NCBI RefSeq assembly: GCF_907163105.1
Contig: NZ_OU015321.1
Coordinates: 992,001 to 1,056,000, forward strand
Origin: Cloacibacterium caeni
Lineage (GTDB): Bacteria; Bacteroidota; Bacteroidia; Flavobacteriales; Weeksellaceae
Reading direction: 5' to 3'
DNA: 64,000 nt
This document shows positions 42,268-51,316 of this stretch, one piece after another (positions within the stretch are counted from its first letter, which is position 1; the number at the start of each line of letters is the position of its first letter). A program made the translations under genes and the position numbers. The notes beneath the pieces were generated by a model. The model made no database searches, was not told where the DNA came from, and was given only the letters and a program-made list of their open reading frames with translations.

Positions 42268-43161
42268 TTAAAACCTCTCAAAAATCCCGTTGATCAACAT
42301 AAAAATTACGCCAATAAAAACCCAAATTCTAAAGAAGTTAATCACCCAAAATAATTTAGATTTTTGATATGTTAGAATAGGAAAACTCATTATAACAAAG
42401 AAAATGATGCTTAATGAGAAATAACCCAACATATAATTGGTTTTCGGAATTAAGAAAAGTAACAGAATAGATACCAAAACATTTGCAAAAATCACAAACC
42501 CGATGACAATATAACTTACTTTTTTTCCAAAAACATTGGCAATCGTATTATAGCCAAAAACTCTATCTACATTACTCGTCAAGACATCTTTAATCAAATC
42601 AATGGTTAACATAATTAAAAATAAAAACGCTGCCATTAAAAATAATTTGTACGAGAAATGCTTGTAATAAACCAATAAACCAAAAAATGGATACAGTGTC
42701 AAGCTCACAAATGTAAGATTATTAATAATGAGCATTTTGCTCAATTTATGACTGTAAAACCAAATGATAAATTGATAAATCAAGAAAAAAATAAGAATTC
42801 TCCAAGAAAGAACCGCGGAAATTCCCAACGAAAAAATATTGAAAATAACATAACTGTACAAGAAATATTTTTCTTTCAAGAAACTTTGTAATCTGCTTCT
42901 AAAAGGCTTTTCTACTTCATCTTTTTCTTTGTCATAAAAACGGTTGATAATTCCGCCTGCTGCAATACTCAGCATCGCACAGAGAATAATTCCGTGAACT
43001 TTATAATCGAAAACAAATTTCCTGAGACTTTCTTCTTGGTTAAAAAGAAAAAAAGTAGAAACATACAACGTAAATGTAAACAATGCCAATACAAAAATCC
43101 TCGCTCCTAAAAGCAAACTCACCAATTGAGATAAACGATGAAGAATGGGATTGTTACTCAT
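42268..43161 (-). CDS. UbiA-family prenyltransferase
   Basis: A 297-aa membrane protein with eight to nine hydrophobic segments. The first Asp-rich motif is in IINRFYDKEKDEVEKPFRSR (NxxxD/ExxxD) and the second is DLIKDVLTSNVDRVFGYNTIA. It joins an isoprenyl chain to an aromatic or glycerol-phosphate acceptor. It lies beside mevalonate kinase, so it may belong to the geranylgeranylglycerol-phosphate synthase-like group annotated in flavobacteria, but menaquinone-type chemistry cannot be excluded. Confidence 0.85.
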   Translation of the reverse strand: MSNNPILHRLSQLVSLLLGARIFVLALFTFTLYVSTFFLFNQEESLRKFVFDYKVHGIILCAMLSIAAGGIINRFYDKEKDEVEKPFRSRLQSFLKEKYFLYSYVIFNIFSLGISAVLSWRILIFFLIYQFIIWFYSHKLSKMLIINNLTFVSLTLYPFFGLLVYYKHFSYKLFLMAAFLFLIMLTIDLIKDVLTSNVDRVFGYNTIANVFGKKVSYIVIGFVIFANVLVSILLLFLIPKTNYMLGYFSLSIIFFVIMSFPILTYQKSKLFWVINFFRIWVFIGVIFMLINGIFERF

Positions 43162-43194
43162 TAGATTTGAGATTTTAGATGTCAGATTTCAGAG
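43160..43194. repeat. Degenerate 7-bp tandem repeat (WKRGAT-type)
   Basis: Heptamers attagat, ttgagat, tttagat, gtcagat, ttcagag lie between mevalonate kinase and the prenyltransferase, touching the start codon of the latter. Confidence 0.65.
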
Positions 43195-43231
43195 AAAAAA
43201 TTTGAAAATTTCAGACTTCTTTATAAAAATC

Positions 43232-44158
43232 TTAAAATCTATAAATCACTTCTTTGTTGAAGCCTTCTAGCATTTTATCAGCTTTTTCGTAGTCTTTGGC
43301 AAAACCAAGAATATAACCACCGCCTCCACTTCCGCAGAGTTTTAAGTAATATGCATTGGTATCAAGACCTTTTTTCCAAGCATTGTAAAGATTGGTAGGA
43401 ATCATCGGTTTGAAATGAACATAAGCCCATTTAGAAAGGTCTTTCAAGTGTTTGAAAAACGGCGTCATTTCTTTGTTCAAGAAAGTATCAATACAAGCAT
43501 TATTATACTTAATGAATTCTTCTTTCAACGTTTTTCTGAAACCTTCATTTTTCAATTTTTCGAAGAAAATTTGAACCATCGGTCCAGTTTCGCCTACAGA
43601 ACCAGAATCTATTAAGAAAATTGCGCCTTTTCCAGCTTCTTCTTTTGGAATAGAAACTTTGTCTACACTTTCTTTGTTTTCAATGAGAATCGGAAGGTTC
43701 ATGTAACAAATCAATGGGTCAATTCCCGAAGATTTACCATGAAAATAAGACTCTAATTCTCCCAAAACTTTTTTCAAATCTTTTAATTGATTTTTAGAAA
43801 TCTCTTCCGGATTGTATTTAATGAAAGAATATTTTTCGAAAATAGCTGCCACCAAAGCTCCAGAACTTCCTACTCCATAACCTTGCGGAATATTAGAATC
43901 AAAAAATAATCCTTTTTCGATATCTTTTTTGAAGGCTTCTACATTAATTTTAAAAGCTTCAGGAAGATTTAATTCAGATAAATATTGAGCGTATTTAGAT
44001 AGAGATTCGTTTGATTTTTTCTCGAAATCAGATTGATTTTCAGAGAATTTAAGCGTGCCTTTGTAGAAACTGTACGGCAAGGTTAATCCTTGAGAATCTT
44101 CTATGATTCCGTACTCTCCGAAAAGCAATATTTTAGCATAAAATAACGGGTTCGTCAT
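43232..44158 (-). CDS. Mevalonate kinase (GHMP family)
   Basis: A 308-aa GHMP kinase. The ATP-binding motif is PQGYGVGSSGALVAAIFEKY (residues ~91-110), N-terminal FYAKILLFGEYGIIEDSQGL has the KxxxxGEY motif, and the C-terminal KLCGSGGGGYILGF completes motif 3. It phosphorylates mevalonate, so isoprenoids are made by the mevalonate pathway, as in many Bacteroidota. The decarboxylase gene is not in the window. It is followed by the UbiA-type prenyltransferase. Confidence 0.88.
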   Translation of the reverse strand: MTNPLFYAKILLFGEYGIIEDSQGLTLPYSFYKGTLKFSENQSDFEKKSNESLSKYAQYLSELNLPEAFKINVEAFKKDIEKGLFFDSNIPQGYGVGSSGALVAAIFEKYSFIKYNPEEISKNQLKDLKKVLGELESYFHGKSSGIDPLICYMNLPILIENKESVDKVSIPKEEAGKGAIFLIDSGSVGETGPMVQIFFEKLKNEGFRKTLKEEFIKYNNACIDTFLNKEMTPFFKHLKDLSKWAYVHFKPMIPTNLYNAWKKGLDTNAYYLKLCGSGGGGYILGFAKDYEKADKMLEGFNKEVIYRF

Positions 44159-44235
44159 TAATCTATTCTATGTTTGGTAATGCAAAGATAATAAAAAATC
44201 TTTTTCTAGGTAAAGATACTGATTATCAATAAAAT

Positions 44236-44880
44236 CTATAACAAATTTTCTATGATAATTGTCTCTATTTCTTTTGATTGATTCAATGTCATAAAATGAG
44301 TTCCATCTTTAATTAGATAATCATACTTTATAAAATTATGTGGTAAAATTAAATCACTATCTCCTTGAATATGAACAATATTTTCGGAATAATTTTCATT
44401 TTTCCAGTTCATTATTTGATGTAAAGCCCATTTCAAAAAATGTTTATCCGTATTTTTGATAATGTCTTTTAAAAGATTTTTTTCAAAATTGGTTTTCGCT
44501 CCAAAAACTAAATAAGTTAAGGAATTCAATCTTTTCAAAATTGAACTTGGAATAATTCTTAACAAATTTAATTTGCCTAAAAATCTGTAATAAAAAGGGA
44601 TTTCAAACTTTGTTTTAGCAGAAGATAAAAGAAAAACTTTCTTGAATTTTTTAATTTTTGAAATTTCAACAGAGAGAATTCCGCCAAAAGAAAGTCCGAT
44701 TAGAATTGCATTTTCATCTTTTATATTCTCAGAAATTCTTAGAGCGTAGTTTTGCAAAGTTTCATTTTCTAGTGGCAAATCCCAATCAATATGAACAACT
44801 TCAAAACCTTCAAAAGAAAAATTCTGAAACATTCTTTTGTCAGCTCCAAGTCCACTGATGATATAGATGGTTGGTTTCAA
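44236..44880 (-). CDS. Alpha/beta hydrolase
   Basis: A 214-aa alpha/beta-hydrolase fold with the oxyanion HG-like strand YIISGLGADKRMF, nucleophile elbow GLSFGG (Ser ~84), and a C-terminal His in DGTHFMTL. An Asp (QGDSDLILP) is in the usual acid position, so the triad is complete. The substrate is unknown. The spacer on its upstream side holds two GTTCC hairpins. Confidence 0.8.
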   Translation of the reverse strand: MKPTIYIISGLGADKRMFQNFSFEGFEVVHIDWDLPLENETLQNYALRISENIKDENAILIGLSFGGILSVEISKIKKFKKVFLLSSAKTKFEIPFYYRFLGKLNLLRIIPSSILKRLNSLTYLVFGAKTNFEKNLLKDIIKNTDKHFLKWALHQIMNWKNENYSENIVHIQGDSDLILPHNFIKYDYLIKDGTHFMTLNQSKEIETIIIENLL

Positions 44881-44899
44881 AATATTAATTCAAGACATT

Positions 44900-44964
44900 G
44901 CGTTCCTACGGAACGCTAAAAATTTGCAATAAACTTTTTACACACATTTCGTTCCTATGGAACG
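44900..44964. repeat. Pair of GTTCCTAYGGAAC hairpins
   Basis: Palindromes gcgttcctacggaacgc (44900-44916) and cgttcctatggaacg (44950-44964) are 50 bp apart in the spacer between rsgA and the hydrolase gene. They share the same core with one base difference. Confidence 0.75.
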
Positions 44965-44977
44965 GTAACATAAAATT

Positions 44978-45904
44978 TTACATTTGATTTTGTTCCTCCG
45001 CTTCTTCCATCAATTTAAGATAAGTGATATATCTGCTTTCCAAGATTTCGCCAGTTTCTAAAGCCTCTAAAACAGCACATTTTGGTTCATTAATGTGTTT
45101 GCAATTATGGAATTTACACTCTCTTCCTTTTTCAAAAATTTCTGGGAAATAATGTTGAATTTCTTCTTTTTCTACGTCTATCATTGCAAATTCTCGAACT
45201 CCAGGTGTGTCTATTACAGCACCTCCAAAATGCCAAAAATGCATTTGAGCAAAAGTAGTGGTGTGCTTTCCTTTATTATGCGTTTCAGAAATGATATTGG
45301 TTTTCAAGTTCAAATCAGGTTGAAGTGCATTTGCCAAGGTAGATTTTCCAGCTCCAGAATGACCGAAAAACACACATGTTTTATCTTTTAAAATTTCTTG
45401 AAGTTTATCTAAATTCAGTTTTTCAGCAGAAGAAACTTGCAACGTTTGATAACCTAAATTTTCGTACATGGCTTGCAATTCCTCAACCAATTCTACTTCT
45501 TCGAAATTCAATAAATCTATTTTGTTAAAAAGAATGAGAACGGGAATATTATACGCTTCACAACACGCTAAAAATCGGTCTAAAAATCCTAAAGATGTTT
45601 CTGGAGATTGCAAGGTAAAAATAATACACGCCAAATCTAAATTACTCGCAATAATGTGTGCTTCTTTAGATAAATTCACGGATTTCCTGATAAGATAATT
45701 TTTGCGAGGTTCTATTTTGGTAATCCACGCAATATCATCTTGCTCCAATTGAAATTCTACAAAATCACCCACAGCCAAAGGATTGGTGAGTCTGGTTTTG
45801 ATCAGTTTAAATTTCCCACGAATTCTCGCCTCGAAAACTTGCCTAGTTTCCAAATCTAAAACTTGATACCAACTTCCTGTAGATTTTGTGATGAGTCCTT
45901 TCAT
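44978..45904 (-). CDS. rsgA: Ribosome small-subunit GTPase RsgA
   Basis: 308 aa from the ATG at 45904 (MKGLITKSTGSWYQV); the earlier TTG would add MPT. An OB domain (residues ~1-60) is followed by a circularly permuted GTPase: NKIDLL (G4), SAEKLN (G5), then GHSGAGKSTLANAL (G1), and HTTTFAQMH and DTPGVREF (G3). A C-terminal zinc site CKFHNCKHINEPKCAV follows. It tests late 30S maturation. It is 18 bp downstream of the Fic gene. Confidence 0.95.
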   Translation of the reverse strand: MKGLITKSTGSWYQVLDLETRQVFEARIRGKFKLIKTRLTNPLAVGDFVEFQLEQDDIAWITKIEPRKNYLIRKSVNLSKEAHIIASNLDLACIIFTLQSPETSLGFLDRFLACCEAYNIPVLILFNKIDLLNFEEVELVEELQAMYENLGYQTLQVSSAEKLNLDKLQEILKDKTCVFFGHSGAGKSTLANALQPDLNLKTNIISETHNKGKHTTTFAQMHFWHFGGAVIDTPGVREFAMIDVEKEEIQHYFPEIFEKGRECKFHNCKHINEPKCAVLEALETGEILESRYITYLKLMEEAEEQNQM

Positions 45905-45922
45905 TGTAGGCAAAGGTAAAGG

Positions 45923-46711
45923 TTAAGATTGAGATTTTAGTGAATTTACTGTCATAAGTAGAAAATCTAAAGATTTAGAGTAATCTAATTCATCATAAAA
46001 ATCACCTAATTTTTGTATATTTTTATAATATAACTGATGATTTTGATAATAATTTTTCTCTAAAGTAATACTTTGTGCATTTAAACCAAATTTTGAAATT
46101 AAAAACCACTTTTCTAAAATCCTTGCACTTCTACCATTGCCATCATTAAAGGGATGAATATTTACAAAAACCAAATGTATAAGAGACGCAAAAAAGAAGA
46201 TTTCAAACTCATCTAATTCTTCTTCAATTAAATATTCAATATCTTCAAAAAGTTTATTTAATTCTGTGGGTACTAAAAAATGATCACAAGCTGTATAGAC
46301 AATTCTATCATTATTATCCATCACAACCATCATGTTATCCCTAACTTTTCCTCTTTCACTTTCAGGCAATAAATTTGCACTTAATAATTGATGAATTTTT
46401 ATAAAATTTTCATAATTTAGTTCTAGTTCAGGCAATTCTGTATAAGCGTTATATAAATCATCAATTTTTTTAGTTAAATCAGGCAAAAAACTCACATTCA
46501 TCAACTTATATTTAAGATAACTATCTGCATCCATTTTTTCACCTTCTATTTTTGATGAATAAATTGATGAAACAGAATTATAAAATTTAAAATAATCAAT
46601 AAAGAAAGCATCTTCGTCATTTGCTTTTTGATTCATTAATTGCATGGGAGAAAAATTTATTTCTTTTCTAAATTTTTCTAATAAATCTGTATTTAAAATT
46701 TTAAAATTCAT
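45923..46711 (-). CDS. Class II Fic-domain AMPylator
   Basis: 262 aa from the ATG at 46711; the GTG just before it would add one Met. The Fic motif HPFNDGNGRSAR (residues ~190-201) carries the catalytic His. Near the N-terminus SSKIEGEK contains the [S/T]xxxE[G/N] inhibitory motif, so the enzyme is self-inhibited (class II) until its Glu is displaced. It transfers AMP from ATP to an unknown protein. No antitoxin partner gene is needed or seen. It lies 18 bp before rsgA. Confidence 0.9.
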   Translation of the reverse strand: MNFKILNTDLLEKFRKEINFSPMQLMNQKANDEDAFFIDYFKFYNSVSSIYSSKIEGEKMDADSYLKYKLMNVSFLPDLTKKIDDLYNAYTELPELELNYENFIKIHQLLSANLLPESERGKVRDNMMVVMDNNDRIVYTACDHFLVPTELNKLFEDIEYLIEEELDEFEIFFFASLIHLVFVNIHPFNDGNGRSARILEKWFLISKFGLNAQSITLEKNYYQNHQLYYKNIQKLGDFYDELDYSKSLDFLLMTVNSLKSQS

Positions 46712-46744
46712 CACTGCAATTTACGAAATCTTCTCGCAATAAAA

Positions 46745-46766
46745 AAACACGCTTTTCAGCGTGTTT
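46745..46766 (-). terminator. aroG terminator
   Basis: The stem aaacacgct/agcgtgttt has a short loop and a T-run on the minus strand, between aroG and the Fic gene. Confidence 0.8.
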
Positions 46767-46771
46767 TCTTG

Positions 46772-47851
46772 TTATTTATCAATCATGATATTGTTTTGAA
46801 CTTCAATGGATTCTTCGTGAATGGCTTTGAAAACTTTTTCTATAAAATCTTTGCCCATTCCAGATTCTTCGGCTCTTGCAGAGGCATATTCTGCAATCAC
46901 TTTCCAACGGTCTGGCTGGAAAATAGCGATGTTATTCTCTTTCTTCAATGCTCCAATTTTTTCAGAAATTTTCATTCTGTTTGATAATAATTCTATTAAT
47001 TGGAAGTCGATATCAGAAATTAAAGCTCTGTGTTTGCCCATTTCTTCATCAAATCCAGAAATATCTGAGTTTCTGATTTGTAGATTTCCTAACATTTCAG
47101 CCAAAACTTCTGGCGTAATTTGTTGAGCTGCATCACTCCAAGCTGCATCTGGATTGCAGTGAGATTCTATCATCGCTCCTTCGTAACCTACGTTAAATGC
47201 TTCCTGAGTAACATCTGAAAGTAAATCTCTTCTACCACAAATGTGAGAAGGGTCTACAAACATCGGGATATTCGGAAATTGGTGTTTAAAATCTAATGCG
47301 ATTTGCCAATTGGGTAAATTTCTATATTTTGTTTTTTGATAAGATGAAAATCCTCTATGAATAACACCTAAGTTTTTCACATCTTGACCTAAAAGTCTTT
47401 CTAAAGCACCAATCCAAAGTGCTAAATCTGGGTTTACAGGATTTTTCACCAAAACAGGTTTATTGGTTCCCTTTAATGCCACTGCAATTTCTTGAACGGT
47501 AAATGGATTTACGGTAGAACGCGCCCCAATCCAAAGAATATCTACATCTGCTTCTAGCGCTGCATAAACGTGATGCGCATTGGCAACTTCAGTTGCTGTT
47601 TTGAAGCCAAACTCGTCTTTTACTTTTTTTAGCCAATTAAGACCGATAACTCCTACTCCTTCGAAACCATTTGGTTTGGTTCTTGGCTTCCAAATTCCTG
47701 CTCTAAAAACGGGAACTTCTGCACCACTTTCTTTCAATCTTTGTGCAGTTTCCATCATCTGTGCTTCTGATTCTGCACTACAAGGTCCTGCTATAATTAA
47801 TGGTTTCGGGAACTCATTAATCCAATCGTTTTGTAAATCTTTTAAATTCAT
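46772..47851 (-). CDS. aroG: DAHP synthase fused to chorismate mutase
   Basis: A 359-aa bifunctional enzyme. The DAHP synthase barrel (residues ~1-265, type Ibeta: IIAGPCSAESE, VLVKNPVNPD, FVDPSHICGRRD) makes the first intermediate of aromatic amino acid synthesis from PEP and erythrose-4-phosphate. It is joined to an AroQ chorismate mutase (residues ~275-350, HRALISDIDFQLIELLSNRMKISEKIGALKK). The fusion allows prephenate to control the first step, as shown for similar proteins. The gene is flanked by hairpins with the same ACACGC stem on both sides. Confidence 0.95.
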   Translation of the reverse strand: MNLKDLQNDWINEFPKPLIIAGPCSAESEAQMMETAQRLKESGAEVPVFRAGIWKPRTKPNGFEGVGVIGLNWLKKVKDEFGFKTATEVANAHHVYAALEADVDILWIGARSTVNPFTVQEIAVALKGTNKPVLVKNPVNPDLALWIGALERLLGQDVKNLGVIHRGFSSYQKTKYRNLPNWQIALDFKHQFPNIPMFVDPSHICGRRDLLSDVTQEAFNVGYEGAMIESHCNPDAAWSDAAQQITPEVLAEMLGNLQIRNSDISGFDEEMGKHRALISDIDFQLIELLSNRMKISEKIGALKKENNIAIFQPDRWKVIAEYASARAEESGMGKDFIEKVFKAIHEESIEVQNNIMIDK

Positions 47852-47884
47852 ACTTCGTGATTCTTACAACTTTTATAAAATACA

Positions 47885-47905
47885 GAACACGCAATAAGCG
47901 TGTTC
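47885..47905. promoter_or_regulatory. Hairpin upstream of aroG
   Basis: The stem gaacacgc/gcgtgttc has a 5-nt loop and lacks a T-run. It lies between the ClC gene and aroG, and its stem core ACACGC equals that of the aroG terminator. It may be a weak clcA terminator or an aroG leader structure. Confidence 0.5.
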
Positions 47906-47961
47906 AATTATGTACTTTTTTGAAATATTTTTCAAATATAGAAAATTACGACTATTTGTTT

Positions 47962-49371
47962 TTATTTTTTTTCAATATTTTCTTGATTTAGAACCTTTTC
48001 GATGTATTTTTCTTTCAGAACATCATAAAAAGCTCTCTTGGTTACAAAATTACAAACCAAAGAAGCGAGAACGGCTCCTAATAAAAGAAAAAAGATGATA
48101 CTATGTCTGTCTGTCATTTCAAATATAATAATTGCGGAGGTAAATGGCGCTCTGGTAACTCCTGTAAGAAAAGCAGTCATCCCAATTAAAATCAATAAAT
48201 TAGCATTATCTCCTGATAATTGTAGCAACTGAGCAATTAACGCTCCAAAACTTGCTCCAGAACTTAATGAAGGGGCAAAAACACCTCCTGCTCCACCAAA
48301 ACTGAAAGTAGCAATTAAACCATTCATTCTCAAAAAAGGCAAATACCATTCTACCGATTTATCTGAGGTGAAAAGCAGTCTTTCCATTAATTCTTTACCA
48401 GAACCCATAACTTCGGTTCCGAAAAAATAGATGAAAGTTGCCACAAAAAATCCACAGAAAAAAACGATAAAAACTTGTTGATAATTTTTCTTAAATTTCT
48501 CAAAAAAACTCATCAATGCAATGATAATGCTACACATTTTACTTCCAAAATACCCAGCGACAATAGCCGTAATAAAAATCCCTACAAAAACCAGCCAACC
48601 AGAGTAATTGGTTTTAGGATAACCTAGGTACAAGTAACTGCCACCAAAACCTTGCGCAGTGAGACCAGCGATGATAACTGCTACAAAAAGTGGAGATTTA
48701 ATATACTTAATATGAGTTTTGGCTAATTCTTCAATCGCAAAAATAATTCCTCCAAGTGGCGTGTTAAAAGCTGCGGCTAAACCAGAAGCTGCTCCCGCAA
48801 TCATTACATTTTTTTCGGAAATCGGCACCCACCATTTTGGCAATCTTTTATGAATTTCCACAAAAATAGAACCCGCAATTTGAATGGTTGGACCTTCTCT
48901 TCCTGCAATTCCACCACCAAAAACTTTTACGGCACTTGCTAAAATTTTGATAATGATTATTCTCAAACTCAGAAATCTTTTAACGAGATGATGTGTATTT
49001 GGTTTTGACAATTCTACTGAAGCCATGACTTGCGGAATTCCGCTTCCTGCAGAATATTTGGCAAAAGTTCTTACCAAAAACCAAGAAATGAAAAAACTCA
49101 AAGGCGTGATGATGAAAATATATAATTTATTTTGATGAAAAATTTCGTGAGACCATTTTTCTGAAAAGGTGAATATTTTACTGTACAAAAAAGCCACAAA
49201 ACCAGTGATGAATGAAGCCAATAAAAAAGGTAAAAACTGTAAAAATTGCTTTTTGAGAGTAGAATTGGCATAAGTGGTTCTTTGGTATACATTTTTAAAA
49301 TAAGAAATTAGATTTCTTACAATAAAATTTTTCCTAATAGGAACCAGTAATCTTTTGTAATGAAAATTCAT
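47962..49371 (-). CDS. ClC-type chloride/proton antiporter
   Basis: A 469-aa membrane protein with the ClC fold. Selectivity motifs are seen: GSGIPQVMA, GREGPTIQIAGSI (with the gating Glu) and GLAAAFNTPLGGIIFAIEEL. The gating Glu in GREGP marks a coupled Cl-/H+ exchanger rather than an open channel, while the second, proton-side Glu is less clear. It has no C-terminal CBS domains. Possible roles are acid resistance or anion balance. It is not clearly in an operon. Confidence 0.9.
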   Translation of the reverse strand: MNFHYKRLLVPIRKNFIVRNLISYFKNVYQRTTYANSTLKKQFLQFLPFLLASFITGFVAFLYSKIFTFSEKWSHEIFHQNKLYIFIITPLSFFISWFLVRTFAKYSAGSGIPQVMASVELSKPNTHHLVKRFLSLRIIIIKILASAVKVFGGGIAGREGPTIQIAGSIFVEIHKRLPKWWVPISEKNVMIAGAASGLAAAFNTPLGGIIFAIEELAKTHIKYIKSPLFVAVIIAGLTAQGFGGSYLYLGYPKTNYSGWLVFVGIFITAIVAGYFGSKMCSIIIALMSFFEKFKKNYQQVFIVFFCGFFVATFIYFFGTEVMGSGKELMERLLFTSDKSVEWYLPFLRMNGLIATFSFGGAGGVFAPSLSSGASFGALIAQLLQLSGDNANLLILIGMTAFLTGVTRAPFTSAIIIFEMTDRHSIIFFLLLGAVLASLVCNFVTKRAFYDVLKEKYIEKVLNQENIEKK

Positions 49372-49406
49372 TAAATATTTTTTTACATGATTTGAAGCTT
49401 TAAAAT

Positions 49407-50681
49407 TTATTTATAAACTTCTACATTTGATTTATTGAGTCTTTTCTCAATCCAGTTTTTCAGTTTTATTTGGTCTTCATCTGTAAGATTTTCTGATGCT
49501 TGATAAATAAGTACAGGTTTTTCAACCAATGAATCACCTTGTGCAAAACTGAGTTCAGAAACATTTATCGCATTAATATTTGGAAACAAAACTTGAGCTT
49601 CTTTAAGCAACTGCATGTTATTTTCTAAAGATGAAGTTTGATTTTTTAAAGCTAATAATTCTTTATCTCTTTCAGAATTTTTATTGATTTCATTAAGAAT
49701 ATCGTCTTTTAAAACTTCTAAATTTTGATAATTATTCGCTTTAATAATAAGTTCGGTATTATTTAGACCAATTTCTGAAAGACTTTGGTTCATTTTTTTT
49801 ATTTCATCTTGAGTAAAATTTCTCTTTAAGAAAGCCAATTCTATTTTTCGAGGATTGCTTAAAAAATTTATTTTTTTGTAAACCAAAGTATTTCCTTTTT
49901 CTATAAATTCTTTTTCAATAAACTGGTCTGCTTTAATCCTAAATTCCTGTTCTTTATATAATGAATAGGCAAAATAAATACTTGGCAAAAGAACCAGTAA
50001 AGAAAGTAGAGTTATCAAATTTTGCACTCTTTTTCTCTCCTTTAAATCTACAAATTTAACCGATGGATATTTTAGAAATTTAACAATCAAAAATGTAGAA
50101 ATCCCTATAAAAACACAATTAATTGTATAAAGAAATAATGCTCCAAAAAAGAACTTAAAATTACCTGTTGCCAAACCAAAACCTGCTGTACATAATGGTG
50201 GCATAAGAGCTGTAGCAATGGCAACCCCAGGAATAGGATTTCCTTTTTCCACTCTAGTTATTGCAATAACACCAGCTAAACCACCAAAAAAAGCAATAAG
50301 CACGTCATAAATATTGGGAGATGTTCTTGCTAATAATTCTGATTGAGCTTCTTTGAAAGGACTAATATAAAAATAGATGGTAGAAACTAATAAACTCGCA
50401 ATGGTAGCAATAAACAAGTTTTTTAATGATTTTTTTAGTAATTCAAAATCAAAAACACCAAGTGCAAAACCAGCGCCTACAATAGGTCCCATCAAAGGAG
50501 AAATAAGCATGGCTCCAATTACCACTGCTGTAGAATTTACATTAAGACCTACAGATGCTACAAGAATAGCAGCCATTAGAATCCATAAATTAGAACCAGA
50601 AAAAGAAATATTATCTTTTACGTTTTCTAAAACTTTTTGTTTGTTTTCTTCTCCTTTGTGTAAATCTAATAGTCTAAACAT
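49407..50681 (-). CDS. DUF389/TIGR00341-type membrane protein
   Basis: A 424-aa protein. The N-terminal ~235 residues hold six or more membrane segments with LMAAILVASVGLNVNSTAVVIGAMLISPLMGPIVGAGFALG, the diagnostic DUF389 block. The C-terminal ~180 residues form a soluble alpha/beta or coiled region (residues ~315-350 and 380-424) ending in a conserved KLKNWIEKRL. The function is unknown. It follows the dnaX frame by 12 bp and may be co-transcribed. Confidence 0.88.
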   Translation of the reverse strand: MFRLLDLHKGEENKQKVLENVKDNISFSGSNLWILMAAILVASVGLNVNSTAVVIGAMLISPLMGPIVGAGFALGVFDFELLKKSLKNLFIATIASLLVSTIYFYISPFKEAQSELLARTSPNIYDVLIAFFGGLAGVIAITRVEKGNPIPGVAIATALMPPLCTAGFGLATGNFKFFFGALFLYTINCVFIGISTFLIVKFLKYPSVKFVDLKERKRVQNLITLLSLLVLLPSIYFAYSLYKEQEFRIKADQFIEKEFIEKGNTLVYKKINFLSNPRKIELAFLKRNFTQDEIKKMNQSLSEIGLNNTELIIKANNYQNLEVLKDDILNEINKNSERDKELLALKNQTSSLENNMQLLKEAQVLFPNINAINVSELSFAQGDSLVEKPVLIYQASENLTDEDQIKLKNWIEKRLNKSNVEVYK

Positions 50682-50693
50682 GATATGGAATTT

Positions 50694-51316
50694 TTAACTT
50701 AAATCTAACTTCATCAATTCATCTAAATCTTTTAAAACAGGATTAATTTCTACATATTTTTGGAAAATATCTCTTTTCGTTTCTTGTTTTTTGATGAGTT
50801 TTTTGTCTTCTCGGTAAGAAACTTCTATTTTGTAGTTATTGACTTTTCTCTTGAAATGATTAAAAAATTGCGCTTGAACTTTCTCAAACTCAGTTTTTAC
50901 CAAATCCGAAGGATATAAAATCTCCACTACATTTTCTTCCTTTTTATGAAGTTTTGCTGTATTTACGGCAAAATAGGTGACTTGGTCTTTTATAAATAAA
51001 TCATTTAGAAAAAATTGCCATTCTGTTTGTAAATCTTTCTCGGTGAAGTGATGATCTGGTAAATCTTCTTCTTTTTTCTGAGGAGTGACAACTACTTCTT
51101 CTTCCTCTTTTTTATTGAGCGTAGCAAGAATACTAAATTCTGAAACAATGGTTTTCTTAACAATTGGTTCAGTAATTTTTTGAACAGTTTTTGGAACAGA
51201 TTCTTCTGGTTTTTTTGTTGATGGTAAAGTTTCTTGTGGTTTTTCTGGAACTACTTTTGGCTTTTCGTTTTCCTTTTTACGAAATAGTGGCGCTAGAATT
51301 AAGAACTTTTTTTTTT
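50694..51316 (-). CDS. dnaX: dnaX tau-specific extension, reached by -1 slippage
   Basis: On the minus strand the reading frame shifted by -1 at the A10 run (51307-51316) is open without a stop until 50694, giving a ~203-residue extension. It starts with KKKKFLILAPLFRKKENEK, runs through a Pro/Lys/Glu-rich linker and ends in a folded domain (QTEWQFFLNDLFIKDQ, VVEILYPSDLVKTEFEKVQ, INPVLKDLDELMKLDLS). The layout (linker then small domain) matches the tau tail that binds the polymerase. Joined to the gamma part, the product is 563 aa. I read it as part of dnaX and not as a separate gene. Confidence 0.8.

Noticed and set aside
46772-49371. ClC and aroG as one functional operon
   Set aside because: The spacer holds a hairpin and the products have unrelated roles; no sequence evidence links them.
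50694-50927. Short frame that could be annotated as an independent 77-aa gene
   Set aside because: It begins at an internal GTG and is the end of a longer open frame that continues the dnaX tau extension back to the A10 run.
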